DNA from: Phyto melanocephala
Taxonomy: Eukaryota > Arthropoda > Insecta > Diptera > Rhinophoridae
DNA: 64,000 nt
NCBI GenBank assembly: GCA_941918925.1
Contig: OW799233.1
Location: 151,880,845 to 151,944,844, forward strand
Direction: 5' to 3'
The notes under the pieces are model-generated. The model had not been told where the DNA came from, made no database searches, and saw only the letters and a program-made list of their open reading frames with translations. Shown one piece after another: positions 1-10,700 of the stretch. Position numbers and translations under genes: made by a program. Position 1 is the first letter of the stretch. Every line of letters begins with the position of its first letter.

Positions 1-229
1 AATTTGTCGTCGCCGATTTCAAATATAGCCTCAGTTTTTTTTAACAGCTTGCAAATATTAAGGGAAATAGTACGTTTTCCTTATATAATTTGATACGGCA
101 TCGCAAAGAAGAGTTTGTATTAGTGATTCAAATTAATTTCGTTTCATTTGCGGATAGTATATATTGACAAAAAAAAAAAACATTTGAATGTGACAGCGTT
201 CATAATTTATTATGAATTTTAATCAAATC

Positions 230-395
230 GAAGTGAAAGGCAAGCCTTGGATTCAGCAAAAGGAATGCAAAACCTACATTTGTGGAAAAATAAAAAAGAA
301 ATGCACTTTCAACTATTCGTCCAACATCGATATCAAGTGAACGAGTATTTTCTGTAACAGGGCAATTTGTTTATAAAATCAGAAATAGACTTTGA
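230..395 (+). pseudogene. hAT transposase C-terminal fragment
   Basis: From 303 to the stop at 393-395 the plus strand reads ALSTIRPTSISSERVFSVTG followed by QFVYKIRNRL. The S-S-E-R-V-F-S-x-x-G string is the hallmark of the hAT C-terminal dimerisation domain. Just upstream, another frame gives LHLWKNKKE, like the W-W-K segment that normally precedes this domain, so a frameshift lies near 295. The rest of the transposase is missing and no TIRs were found. This is a dead fragment. Confidence 0.65.
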
Positions 396-1615
396 GCATA
401 TTAAAAGCTTATTTTCTAAGTCGTTTAAAATGTTTACGTTATATTTTTTTAATTATACATTATATTTACATGTTTTTCAAATTGAATTCGAATGATTTTA
501 TTTTTGATCCCATAGCTAATGTACCTGTATTTTTGTTTTTTTTGTGGTCATATTTGGTCTCGTATCTAGAGGATAATATTTTTTCAATAAAAAATATTTT
601 TACTCAATTTATATTTTAAATTCAAGTTCTTTATTATTTTTTATAGTTTTGAAGTGTTTCTTTTACATTATAAACTACTTTATGGTTTTTAGTAAAAAAA
701 TTGCGGGAAAAAAACCATAGCTATAAAAGTACGAAAATTAATGGTGAGTAGAAAAGATTCGGCACAGCCGAGGTTTCTCTACACATCAAATATCTGAAGT
801 TACACTTTTCTTACCACCACCTGCACTATTTTCTTGCCAATCTTGCGGACGTGAGTAAATAAAAGGGATAGCGGTTTTGTCAGAAGCTCAGAGCTACTGG
901 AATGCACACATGATGGCTGACTTTTGCTGCAGTATTCAGAATAGCTTGCTGTCTTCAGCTTTAGCAAGAAATTCATAAACAATAGAAATTTTGATATTGA
1001 AGTTTAATTCATAGTTTAATTCATTATCCTAAAAAATTAGCAGCCATATTCAAAATAATTTCTTAAAACATTGTCATCATTATATTTTAGATACAATATT
1101 TTCAATAAAAATTAGAATAATTTCTCCTTGCAGATTAAGCAATTTTCAATTTATCTACCATTCATTTACATGTATTTATTTTTTTGATAAATTCTCTTAA
1201 CACTTTAACACACAACTGTTCAAGTATTAATAACACAAATAGCAATCGAGCAGTAATAAAATCATTAATAATTGAACTCAAGCTGTCGTAAGATATTAAA
1301 TTGCTTGTGATGCTCGTTTTTGAACTTTTATTTACATGTTTATGGTCTAAAAGACACTCACTCCATTTAAGTAACTGCTTTAGCAAAGTGTTTCCATAAG
1401 TTTAACATATTTCCATATTTATACGTTCGATACGATTGCCTTAAGCCCAGTCACCAGACAAATATTGAACGTGAATTTGATTGCAAAATGTCTCTATGTA
1501 CTTAGTAATTTTGTTGTTTTATATTAACTGCAGAAATGTTTGTCAGCCATCGTATTGTTGGCAAATGTTAAGATATTTAAAAGAGAAAGTTAAACAACAA
1601 ATAATTTGCTTTCAG
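396..1615. other. Gene-free AT-rich stretch with one repeat-end scrap
   Basis: No coding exon is recognisable. At 755-772 the string AAAGATTCGGCACAGCCGAG matches the 3' hairpin end of the repeat subfamily seen complete at 38264-39278, so an old copy end lies here. The short open frames in this stretch have no recognisable domain. Confidence 0.4.
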
Positions 1616-1619
1616 TTTT

Positions 1620-1870
1620 TTATACCCTTCACACGACAGTGAAAAAGGGTATATATAGGTTTGTCATTCCGTGTAAAATTTCTACAATATTCATTACCGA
1701 CCCAATAAAGTGTATATTTTCTGAAAGCTTATGAACAGTGAAGTTGATTTAGCAATATCCATATGTCCAACCGTCTGTCCGTGTGTATGTTGAAATCAAC
1801 TTTTTGACATCGCCAAGACCAATGTAACACATCAAAATATCAGAAATGTTCGGGAGACTGTGCTCGAAAA
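1620..1870 (+). repeat. Hairpin-ended repeat, truncated 5' copy
   Basis: Starts with the family hairpin (TATACCCTTCACACGACAGTGAAAAAGGGTAT form), then the TTTGTCATTCCGTGT and CCCAATAAAGTGTATATTTTC core and a GTCTGTCCG run. Similarity fades by about 1870, and the next, full copy starts at 1987. Confidence 0.8.
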
Positions 1871-1986
1871 AAACCTAAGGGAATGTAATTTGTCTAAAAA
1901 GCAGCAAATTTGTTTGCTATTGAAAATGGGTGAAAGATAATTTCATATCATTATGTCGAATGTAGAGCAATGAAGTATATATCTTG

Positions 1987-2837
1987 TTATACCCTTCACA
2001 CAGTGAAAAAGGGTATATATAGGTTTGTCATTCCGTGTGAAATTTCTACAATTTTCATTTCCGACCCCATAAAGTATATATTTTCTGAAAGCTTATGAAT
2101 AGGGGAGTCGATTAAGCTCTGTCAGTCTGTCCGTCTGACCGTCTGTCCGTCTGACCGTCTGTCCGTGTGTATGTTGAAATCAACTTTTTGAAGCCCCCCG
2201 ACATAGGTTGGACCCGGGTAAAGTACTAAAATATCAGAAATATTCGGGAGTAGAACGGTATTGAAAATCAGAAACATCTGTACATAAACAACTGAGATAT
2301 GAGCAAAAACCCACGACCACCTCGATTTTTTTTTCACAAAAGCAACATTACAACAACAACATACATACATACAAACGTGTATACTGGTTAGAGAAAACGT
2401 GGCATCGAATCCCAGCTGAGCCAAAAAAAATTTTTTTAAAATTTTTTTTTTTTTATTTTTTTTTTTATTTTTTGTTTAATATATTATTTATATTTTTATT
2501 ATTATTTTTTTTTTAATTTTTTTTTATTTTTTTTTTTGTTTTATATATATTATATACATAATAATTTTTTAAAAAAATTTTTTTTTTTTAAATTTTTTTT
2601 TTTTATTTATTTTTTTTTTAATTTTTTTTAAAATTTTTTTTTTTTTTTTGTTTTTTTTTAACATTCATACGTGAATTTATAATTTTACAATGGGACGTTT
2701 TTATATATGTATGTTTTTATATGTATGTACGTATTTCATATGGGATGAATGGTGACACAAACCACTGTTATTGCATGACTTCACGTTGTGAAGGGTATAT
2801 AAGATTCGGCACGGCCGAATATAGCGCTCTTACTTGT
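1987..2837 (+). repeat. Hairpin-ended repeat, full copy
   Basis: A reference copy of the family. It begins with TTATACCCTTCACACAGTG, whose TACCCTT folds on AAGGGTA a few bases on. It continues through the core CCGACCCCATAAAGTATATA, a GTCTGTCCGTCTGACC run, a conserved GATATGAGCAAAAACCCACG block, the CATCGAATCCCAGCTGAGCC block, about 220 bp of T-rich low complexity, and ends with GTGAAGGGTATATAAG, the palindrome ATTCGGCACGGCCGAAT and CGCTCTTACTTGT. No protein is encoded. The layout recalls Helitron-like DINE-1 and mini-me elements of flies, but the family name is inference. Confidence 0.85.
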
Positions 2838-3109
2838 GTCAAAGAAATACATTTTCTCGAAATTTTCTTTAACTTTAAATGAAAGTGCTACGCTTTTTAT
2901 AAGGTATGGACGTTTACCACTTCAAATTCATTATTTCTATATGGACAAAGATTTTAAAATAAAGAACTGTAGTTTCCAATTTCTAAGAGTGTTTTTTAAG
3001 AAAAAAATATTTTGATATGTCTTCTTTGATGCCCACCTCTCATATAAGGCATATTCTACTACCTATTTGGTAAAGGTGCCTGGGCTCAATGTAAACTCTT
3101 CTAAGACTC

Positions 3110-4191
3110 TTCTTCACACAAAATTTCCGCAATATTTATATCCGACCCAAAAAAGTATATATTTTTTTAAGGCTTATAAATAGGGTTTTTAACTAAGCAT
3201 GACATGTTTGTCCATATGTATGTTGAAATCAACCTTTTAAAGCCACTCGACATCTCCAAGACCCAGGTAAGGTATCAAAATATCAAATATAATAAGGAGC
3301 AGATTTCTATTGGAAATCAGCGTAATCGCTCTATAATTATCTAAGATATAAGCAAATAAACACTACTGCCTCTGTTTTTTGCTTATTTATACCACAAAAA
3401 TTAAAATTTTCCAGCCCTAAGAAAATTTATAGACACGTTTGTTACTAAATATTTGGTATGTCTTTAAAGATATTCTTGAAAAATGTTGGACAAATTAGTC
3501 ACAAATCGGCAAAGTTATAGGCAAAAATTATTTGAAAAAATATATATATTAAATATAACGGAATTTTTCAAACTCCTAAATAATTTTTGAACACGCTTAA
3601 GGTAGATTTCTATTGGAAATCAGCGTAATCGCTCTATAATTATCTAAGATATAAGCAAATAAACACTACTGCCTCTGTTTTTTGCTTATTTATACCACAA
3701 AAATTAAAATTTTCCAGCCCTAAGAAAATTTATATACACGTTTGTTACTAAATATTTGGTATGTCTTTAAAGATATTCTTGAAAAATGTTGGACAAATTA
3801 GTCACAAATCGGCAAAGTTATAGGCAAAAATTATTTGAAAAAATATATATATTAAATATAACGGAATTTTTCAAACTCCTAAATAATTTTTGAACACGCT
3901 TAAGGTACAAAATTATAAACCGTAATCTCAGAAATTATTTCTAAAAAAAAACTAACAAATTGGTTTGAAGCCAACTGAGATAAAAAGACCTGAGAACAAC
4001 TACTTCGGTGTCTTTCCCAAGTTTACAAACAGAAATAGATATTTATACAACCGAAAGAACCAATATGGGAATTAAATGAAAGGTCTTGAGTATTACAATA
4101 TAGTTATCTATGAAAAGAAAAAAAGTAAATGCGAATATCGGTGAAGGGTATTATCAGATTGGGCATGGCCGAGTATAGCGCTCTTACTTGT
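3110..4191 (+). repeat. Diverged hairpin-ended repeat copy with internal duplication
   Basis: Contains CCGACCCAAAAAAGTATATAT near 3142, a short degraded GTCC block near 3210, and at the right end GTGAAGGGTATTATCAGATT plus GGGCATGGCCGAGTATAGCG. This is a more diverged subfamily; its middle part is related to the copies at 23515-24515 and 32586-32948. It carries a 303-bp direct duplication, listed separately. Confidence 0.75.
3301..3906 (+). repeat. 303-bp tandem duplication
   Basis: Unit 1 is 3301-3603 and unit 2 is 3604-3906. Both begin AGATTTCTATTGGAAATCAG (or its GATTTC core) and end TTGAACACGCTTAAGGT. By eye they differ at about one position (TTATAGACACG against TTATATACACG). The near identity means a very recent tandem duplication inside an old repeat copy, or an assembly artefact. 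Confidence 0.9.
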
Positions 4192-4379
4192 TTTTGAGAT
4201 AAGACTTTACAGATTATAAAAAAAGTCAAATACTTTAGAGTAGTATATGATTAAAAACTATCCTGGAGATGTAGTAGAAATATATAAAAAAATTATTTAA
4301 GCAAAAGAGCGATAGGCTTAAAATAGGGTAAATGCCTAAAGATAACATACTGGCTAAACTTGATCATACTACGGCCCAT

Positions 4380-4767
4380 CCTGAGAGATAAAGGTTAATA
4401 TAAAATCAAATGAATCAAAGACAATACTGCAATGAGCAATAGCTAGTGTAAACAGACTATCAACTCTGTCGATTCAAATACAGGTGAAATACGAAGCAGC
4501 CGCTAATAGATTAATGGCAATAAGTGAATATCTGGGAAACATCACAAATAAAATATGTGATAAATGGACAGCCAATCAGTTATCAAGACCTTTATGAACG
4601 AAAACGTCAAATCTCGAAATACCCTGCAGTACAATAGTGAGGTAAACTGGCACGTAAATTATGAACATCTAGCAATAGTATGGATACCAGACCATTACAG
4701 CATAATCGGAAACGAAGAAACCGAAAACTTATGCAAAATCGTTTTTCAACACCATAATAATTATTAA
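4380..4767 (+). pseudogene. LINE RNase H remnant
   Basis: The frame at 4564-4767 reads MDSQSVIKTFMNENVKSRN and then HLAIVWIPDHYSIIGNEETE. This matches the RNase H domain of I/Jockey/R1-type LINEs, where an S-D-S-Q-A-A-I-K stretch is followed by V-x-W-V-P-G-H-x-G-x-x-G-N-E-x-A-D. The terminal catalytic region is altered (GNEETENL). Upstream, 4380-4560 looks like diverged flanking LINE sequence. No intact reverse transcriptase is present. Confidence 0.55.
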
Positions 4768-4769
4768 AA

Positions 4770-5419
4770 TACTAAATTATTTAAATATATAAATTGTTTT
4801 AGTAGAACAACGTCTATAGGCATATTTTAAATTTTTATTTGATTCGCAGTTTTAACATATTAGTCTTATTTTAAGTTATTCACTTAAATTAACATATCAG
4901 TTTAATCTGTACAAGCTTTTCATTAATTTACTTTATAAGTAACGAATTTTGCGAATGCAACACACAAAATATTAATACGTGAAATATAATTTAAAAAAAT
5001 TATCAAAGACAGCGACATATACTGGGTGAACTTAAACAATTAGATAATTAATAAAAACATACCAAATAACTTTATGGTTTCCCACCAAAAAACTTCATTA
5101 CCAAAAAGCATTTTTGAATCACTTACTTATTGCTTACCTGCATCCAAAGGATCCAAGAAGACAAGATTTTTATATGCGATGTCTCACTTCGTAGGTCTCT
5201 TTTTGCAATAAATTAGCGCTTATTTTATCCATATTAGAAAAAGCTTAATCATGCCTTCTCCTTATGCACTGCAAAAAAAAAAGAAGTACCAACTAAGAGG
5301 TAAATATAAAAAATATTATTGAAATATGGATTCAATATGTTAAGGGAATAATGTCTGTTTATAAAACTCGAAAATGTTTTTGGTAAATTCCTTACTCTTG
5401 TCTAGTCTAGTTTTGTCTT
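4770..5419. other. Gene-free AT-rich stretch
   Basis: I see no exon, repeat-family match or inverted repeat in this interval. Confidence 0.4.
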
Positions 5420-6182
5420 TTTATACCCTTCACACAGTGAAAAAGGGTATATATAGGTTTGTCATTCCGTGTGAAATTTCTACAATTTTCATTTCCGACC
5501 CCATAAAGTATATATTTTCTGAAAGCTTATGAATAGGGGAGTCGATTAAGCTCTGTCAGCCTGTCCGTCTGTCCGTGTGTATGTTGAAATCAACTTTCTG
5601 AAGCCCCCCGATATCGCATGGACCCGGGTGAGATATTAAAATATCAGAAATATTCGGGAGTAGATCGGTATTGAAAATCAGAAACATCGATTCATAAGCA
5701 ACTGAGATATGAGCAAAAACCCACGACCACCTCGATTTTTTTTCACAAAAACAACATTATAACAACAACATACATACATACAAACGTGTATACTGGTTAG
5801 AGAAAACGTGGCATCGAATCCCAGCTGAGCAAAAAAATTTTTTTTTTATTTTTTTTAAATTTTTTTTTAATTTTTTTTTATTTTTTTTTATTTTTTATTT
5901 ATTATATTATTTATATTTTTATTATTTTTTTTTAATTTTTTATTTTTTTTTTTAAATTTTTTTTATATTATTTTTTTTTGTTTAATATTAATTATATATA
6001 TTTAAATTATTTTTTAAAAAATTTTTTTTTAAATTTTTTTTTTTAATTTTTTTTTAAATATTTTTTTTTGTATTTTTTTTTATTTTTTTTTTTATTTTTT
6101 TTTATTTTTTTTTTTTTTAACATACAATAAAATAACAATGGGATGTTTTGATATATGTATGTTTTTTATATGTACGTATTTC
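5420..6182 (+). repeat. Hairpin-ended repeat, 3'-truncated copy
   Basis: Has the full 5' hairpin, the core, the GTCTGTCCG run, the CGAATCCCAGCTGAGC block and the T-rich tract. Similarity stops at about 6182 (GTACGTATTTCA), so the 3' hairpin and ACTTGT end are missing. Confidence 0.85.
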
Positions 6183-7772
6183 AATTTTTAAGATCTTTCG
6201 GTATCTGTTGATATTACGTCAAGGCACATTCACAACGTTGTTTTGTTCTAACAGCTGATAGAGCAGCATAATGTCAAAATTTTTTCAATTCGCCTTGATG
6301 GATGGAAAATGCGACTTTCATGTTGGTCTAAAATAATTGATTTATGTATAAGTTGTTTATTTTTATTTCTTGTTGTTATAGCCTTTATCTAAGATGTCAC
6401 AAATATTTAAATGCTCTTTTTTAAATCAAATGGTATAAAACTAAACTCATCACAACAAGTTTTCCATCGCTGATATACGAATTCCCCTTAACAGAAAACA
6501 TCTGGAATAAAACTGCTTTCTTATAGCAGTTCACCATTGCCTCTACCTGTATAAATATGCCTCGTTACAGTTTTGGTTTTAATCTTAAATCATTATTCGC
6601 TGCCTTTTATCTTGTTAGAATTTTGCAGAAATGTTGACTTACCTGGGGGCAAATTATGACATGTAATAAAATTTTTTATTAGAAACAAAAGTACAGAAAA
6701 CTCCAACGTTCGAGTAAATTAACAATTACATTTGCATCACACTTTGCCCACTGAATCGCTTTACGATAGAAATAAAAAATAATTTACACCTTGAAAGCAC
6801 ACATTTATTATTGTATATAATAACAATAATAAAAAAAGTTAATACTTTATTAAATTCGATGGATTCTTAAATCATACATTAAACGAACATTAATTAAATA
6901 CACACAGAGATCCATAAAAAGAAATAATAAAATAAGACCAAAAGGGGTGTCATTGACTGCTTGGATTTTACTTAATTGTTGTTGTGGAAAGAATGATTTT
7001 CTTGATTATTTCCATTAATCTTATGGAAAGTGGTGCTTCTGAACTAATAAAAAAATAATGATTTAGTTAATAGACGTGTATGATGTTACTTTTCAGCTTT
7101 CAGTATCGTTACAAAGTATGTGTTTGTAAAAATTTAATGCCACATGTCAATGTTTTACACACAGAAACTTACGTTAGGCAGAAAGGCCTTAAGTTAAAAA
7201 ATTGCAATATAAGTTTTTGATTTGGTTTTACTATTTTTTTTCTGTATTAAGTCTAGCACAACTGCTTGCCATCAAGTGTTCTTTAAGTACAAATTCAGCA
7301 AAATGTACATTTTATTTGGTATTAAACAAAAATTGCAGTTTTTGACTTAAGACCCTTTAATATAACTTCAGAGATATTAGTTTTATTTTTGTGATTAATT
7401 TTGCCAGCTGATTCGTAACATCAAGAGGCAAATCCACAAATGGAAACATTACTCTTTTGGGTTTTTTTTTTAGGTCAAAAAGTATATTTATAAATTAATT
7501 TATAAATTATTTAATCAGTGTTGGTTTCATTTTATTTTTTATCAAGATAGTTCCTGGAAAATGATTAAATATTTTGAGCTGGATAATTAGTAATAAATAA
7601 AATCATTTGTGATTACTTAACAAAACTAAAACAAATGAGTAAAGAAACTAATTAACATTGATGCAAAATTATTTGCCTGAATATGACCAATAATAGGTAC
7701 CATCCGGCGAAAAACTCGCACAAAACCTCTGCGGGCATAACGATAAAGCCAACGATATATTGTGGTCTTTAG
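6183..7772. other. Gene-free stretch and 3' flank of the Osiris gene
   Basis: No recognisable exon. Within 6219-6300 a short foldback occurs (TCAAGGC against GCCTTGA). The last few hundred bases should hold the 3' UTR of the minus-strand Osiris gene, but no single polyadenylation site stands out. Confidence 0.35.
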
Positions 7773-10700
7773 CTATTTTAGACGTTTGCTAATTGTGTCC
7801 AGGTAGTTGTAACCGCTATAGGCCTTGCTCGTGCTCCAGTCCTTTGAATAGTAATTGCCGCCAACCTCATGAGGACCATTGCCAACAGAGCTGTAGTAGG
7901 TGCCAGGAAAGCTGCTGCCCACGAACTGGGAATAATCTGAACACGTGCATTATCATCCGGAGAAATAAAATTTCATTACAAATATTTACATAAAAAATTT
8001 ACAAAAATACAAAGGCAACTTACCAGCCGGATCAGAGTCATAGACATGTGAATGATGTTGCACTAGCTGCGGATGAATCTTGCATAAGGTTTTAAATTTC
8101 AAATAGTGTATAAGCCAGCCAACACCGCCCACCAAAAGAACATTTAGACCGAGGACACCCAACAGTAATGTTACCACTGTCATTTTTAAGTGGGCAATTT
8201 TCATAAGTATAATCAGTGGCAATATGACCAACCATTTACGTTTTTTCTTCTCATGTAAGCCACGTGATTCTATTGCAAAAGTTAATTTTGTTTAAGTTTT
8301 ACAATTTTAAATACACATTTAATAGAATTTTATTTACAAGTTAATCTAATCGCTGTTTTCACTTACCTACTTCTCCTGTCGTAATACGTGCACCACTGTC
8401 GCTTGTCAGCACCAATTGTAAGCCATGATTTTGTCCAAAAGTTTCAGCAGCACGTTTGAGAAATTTAAAAATGCGTGTTATTTCACTATCGCCTTTTAAT
8501 TAAATAAGATAAAAAATTTTTAATGACAATCTAAATATAACATATATTTTCATATAAATATGTTTGTATGTGTACATTTATGTAAATGCACTGAAATAGA
8601 TTAATTGCTACAATTCATTTTAGAGAATATAATTTAAACTAGCGAAACCTGGCATAGCAAAGTAATTAAAGTAATTCACATATATATCGGGTAATTCATG
8701 GTGAGGCTTACACCCAATTTACATGATGTAGTTTATGACGTCCCATTTTCTTAGTTCCCTTTTGAAGTTGCTACCAAAAACTACTCGAATTCATACTATG
8801 GTTATTTTTGGACGTCTAAATTTTTTTCATTTTCACAATCCAGTTGATGAGAATATAAAAATTAAACGTAACAGAAAAAACAGAAAAAAGTGTAAAACGA
8901 AGTGTCAAAAAAAACATGAAAACAGAAACCATGTCTATTTTTCTACCCCTCTTTCTTCATCGCTTGTTGCCAAACAAAAAATGACGTCCAAAATGGGACG
9001 TCATAAAATTCATCATGTAAATTGGGTGTTAATTTTCAGTACGGTTTTTCTTGGCGGATCGAGCATAACTCATATCACACTGCTTCGTAATTTTTGTTCA
9101 GTATCATTTGACATTAGTATTTTTACATTACTCGACTAGACTGGTTAGTCCACATCCAGTACAGAGTGAAAATAATATAGAAGCTGTAGCTAAGAGTGTA
9201 CGCGAAGACCGTGGCGAATAAAATGTTCGTCGTTTTCAGCAGCTTGGTTTCTCGAGTTCGACAACTTAGAGTATTTTAAGCATACTTTATGGAACTTATA
9301 AATAGGTACTCAAACAAACAGGAACAGAGGGCAGTGTCACACCCACTACAAAATTACTTCACACCTTAGATACAAACAAAATAATAAACAGGTTTTAATC
9401 TAAAATCGAACTAAAATAAAAACAAGTAAGAGTGCTATATTCGGCCATGACGAATCTTATATACCCTTCACAACATGTAGTCATGCAATAACAGTTGCTT
9501 GTATCACCATTCATCCCATATGAAATACGTACACGTATGTATGTTAAAAAAACGAAAAAAAAAAAATTTTAAAAAAAAATTTTAAAAAAAAATTAAAAAA
9601 AAAAAATTAAAAAAAAAATTATTATATATATAATATACATATATAAAACAAAAAAAAAAAAAAAAAAAATTAAAAAAAAAATAATAAAAATATAAATAAT
9701 ATATTAAATAAAAAATAAAAAAAAATAAAAAAAAAATTTTTTTTTGGCTCAGTTGGGATTCGATGCCACGTTTTCTCTAACCAGTATACACGTTTGTATG
9801 TATGTATGTTGTTGTTGTAATGTTGTTTTTGTGAAAAAGAAATCGAGGTGGTCGTGGGTTTTTGCTCATATCTCAGTTGTTTATGTACAGATGTTTCTGA
9901 TTTTCAATACCGATCTACTACCGAATATTTCTGATATTTAAATACCTTACCCGGGCCAAACCTATGTCGGAGGGCTTCAAAAAGTTGATTTCAACATACA
10001 CACGGACAGACGGTCAGACGGACAGACTGACAGAGCTTAATCGACTCCCCTATTCATAAGCTTTCAGAAAATATATACTTATGGGGTCGGAAATGAAAAT
10101 TGTAGAAATTTCACACGGAATGACAAACCTATATATACCCTTTTTCACTGTGTGAAGGGTATAATAAGTAAAACAATTATTAATATTTATTAGAAATCTA
10201 TAAAGATTTCATTAAGATATTTCCTTATAAAAAGTCCCTTATTATTTCACAATCTTTGTGCCTAGATAAATTACATGAATTAATCGCAAAACGTTGTATG
10301 AGAGGTTGGCGTTAAATTGTGCATGTCACTTTCTTTTTCTGATATTATAATAACATTGATCTAAAAGCTAAAAGTGCGGAATTTTATCATCGCACATCGA
10401 ATTCTGTTTATGAGCTTTTTAATTTCATCAACAAGATATTGCGTGAAAACTGGGCGCTAAATGTAGTTTCTGCTAATAAATTAAATTTAAATACTTTAAT
10501 ATGGAGTCCTTTATCTTTCAAAATCTTTGTCCATAGAAAAATTATATGAATTTAAGATAAAGCGTTATATGGAAGGTGGACATTAAAGTAGGCGTGTCAC
10601 ATTAATTTGTCGTTATTACAAATCGATCTATCAAGGAGCCATGCCTGGGATATTTCGGAATTGTACAGTTTTATTACGTTTTAAATTTTAAATATACCGA

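Noticed and set aside
2122..2424. A roughly 100-codon open frame with CCCCNV and DGQTVRRTD that recurs in several copies of the hairpin-ended repeat (9744, 30219, 46359)
   Set aside because: It is the translated GTCCGTCTG run and conserved repeat blocks. It is broken or shifted in most copies, uses no recognisable domain, and the repeat is non-coding.
7793..7993. 66-codon Cys-rich open frame on the plus strand
   Set aside because: It is the antisense of the last Osiris exon; the Cys residues come from the complement of its Gly/Ser/Thr codons.
8735..9139. 134-codon open frame on the plus strand
   Set aside because: It lies across a TTA-flanked MITE with inverted ends and runs into a mariner scrap. 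The composition is Lys/Asn/His-rich with no domain.
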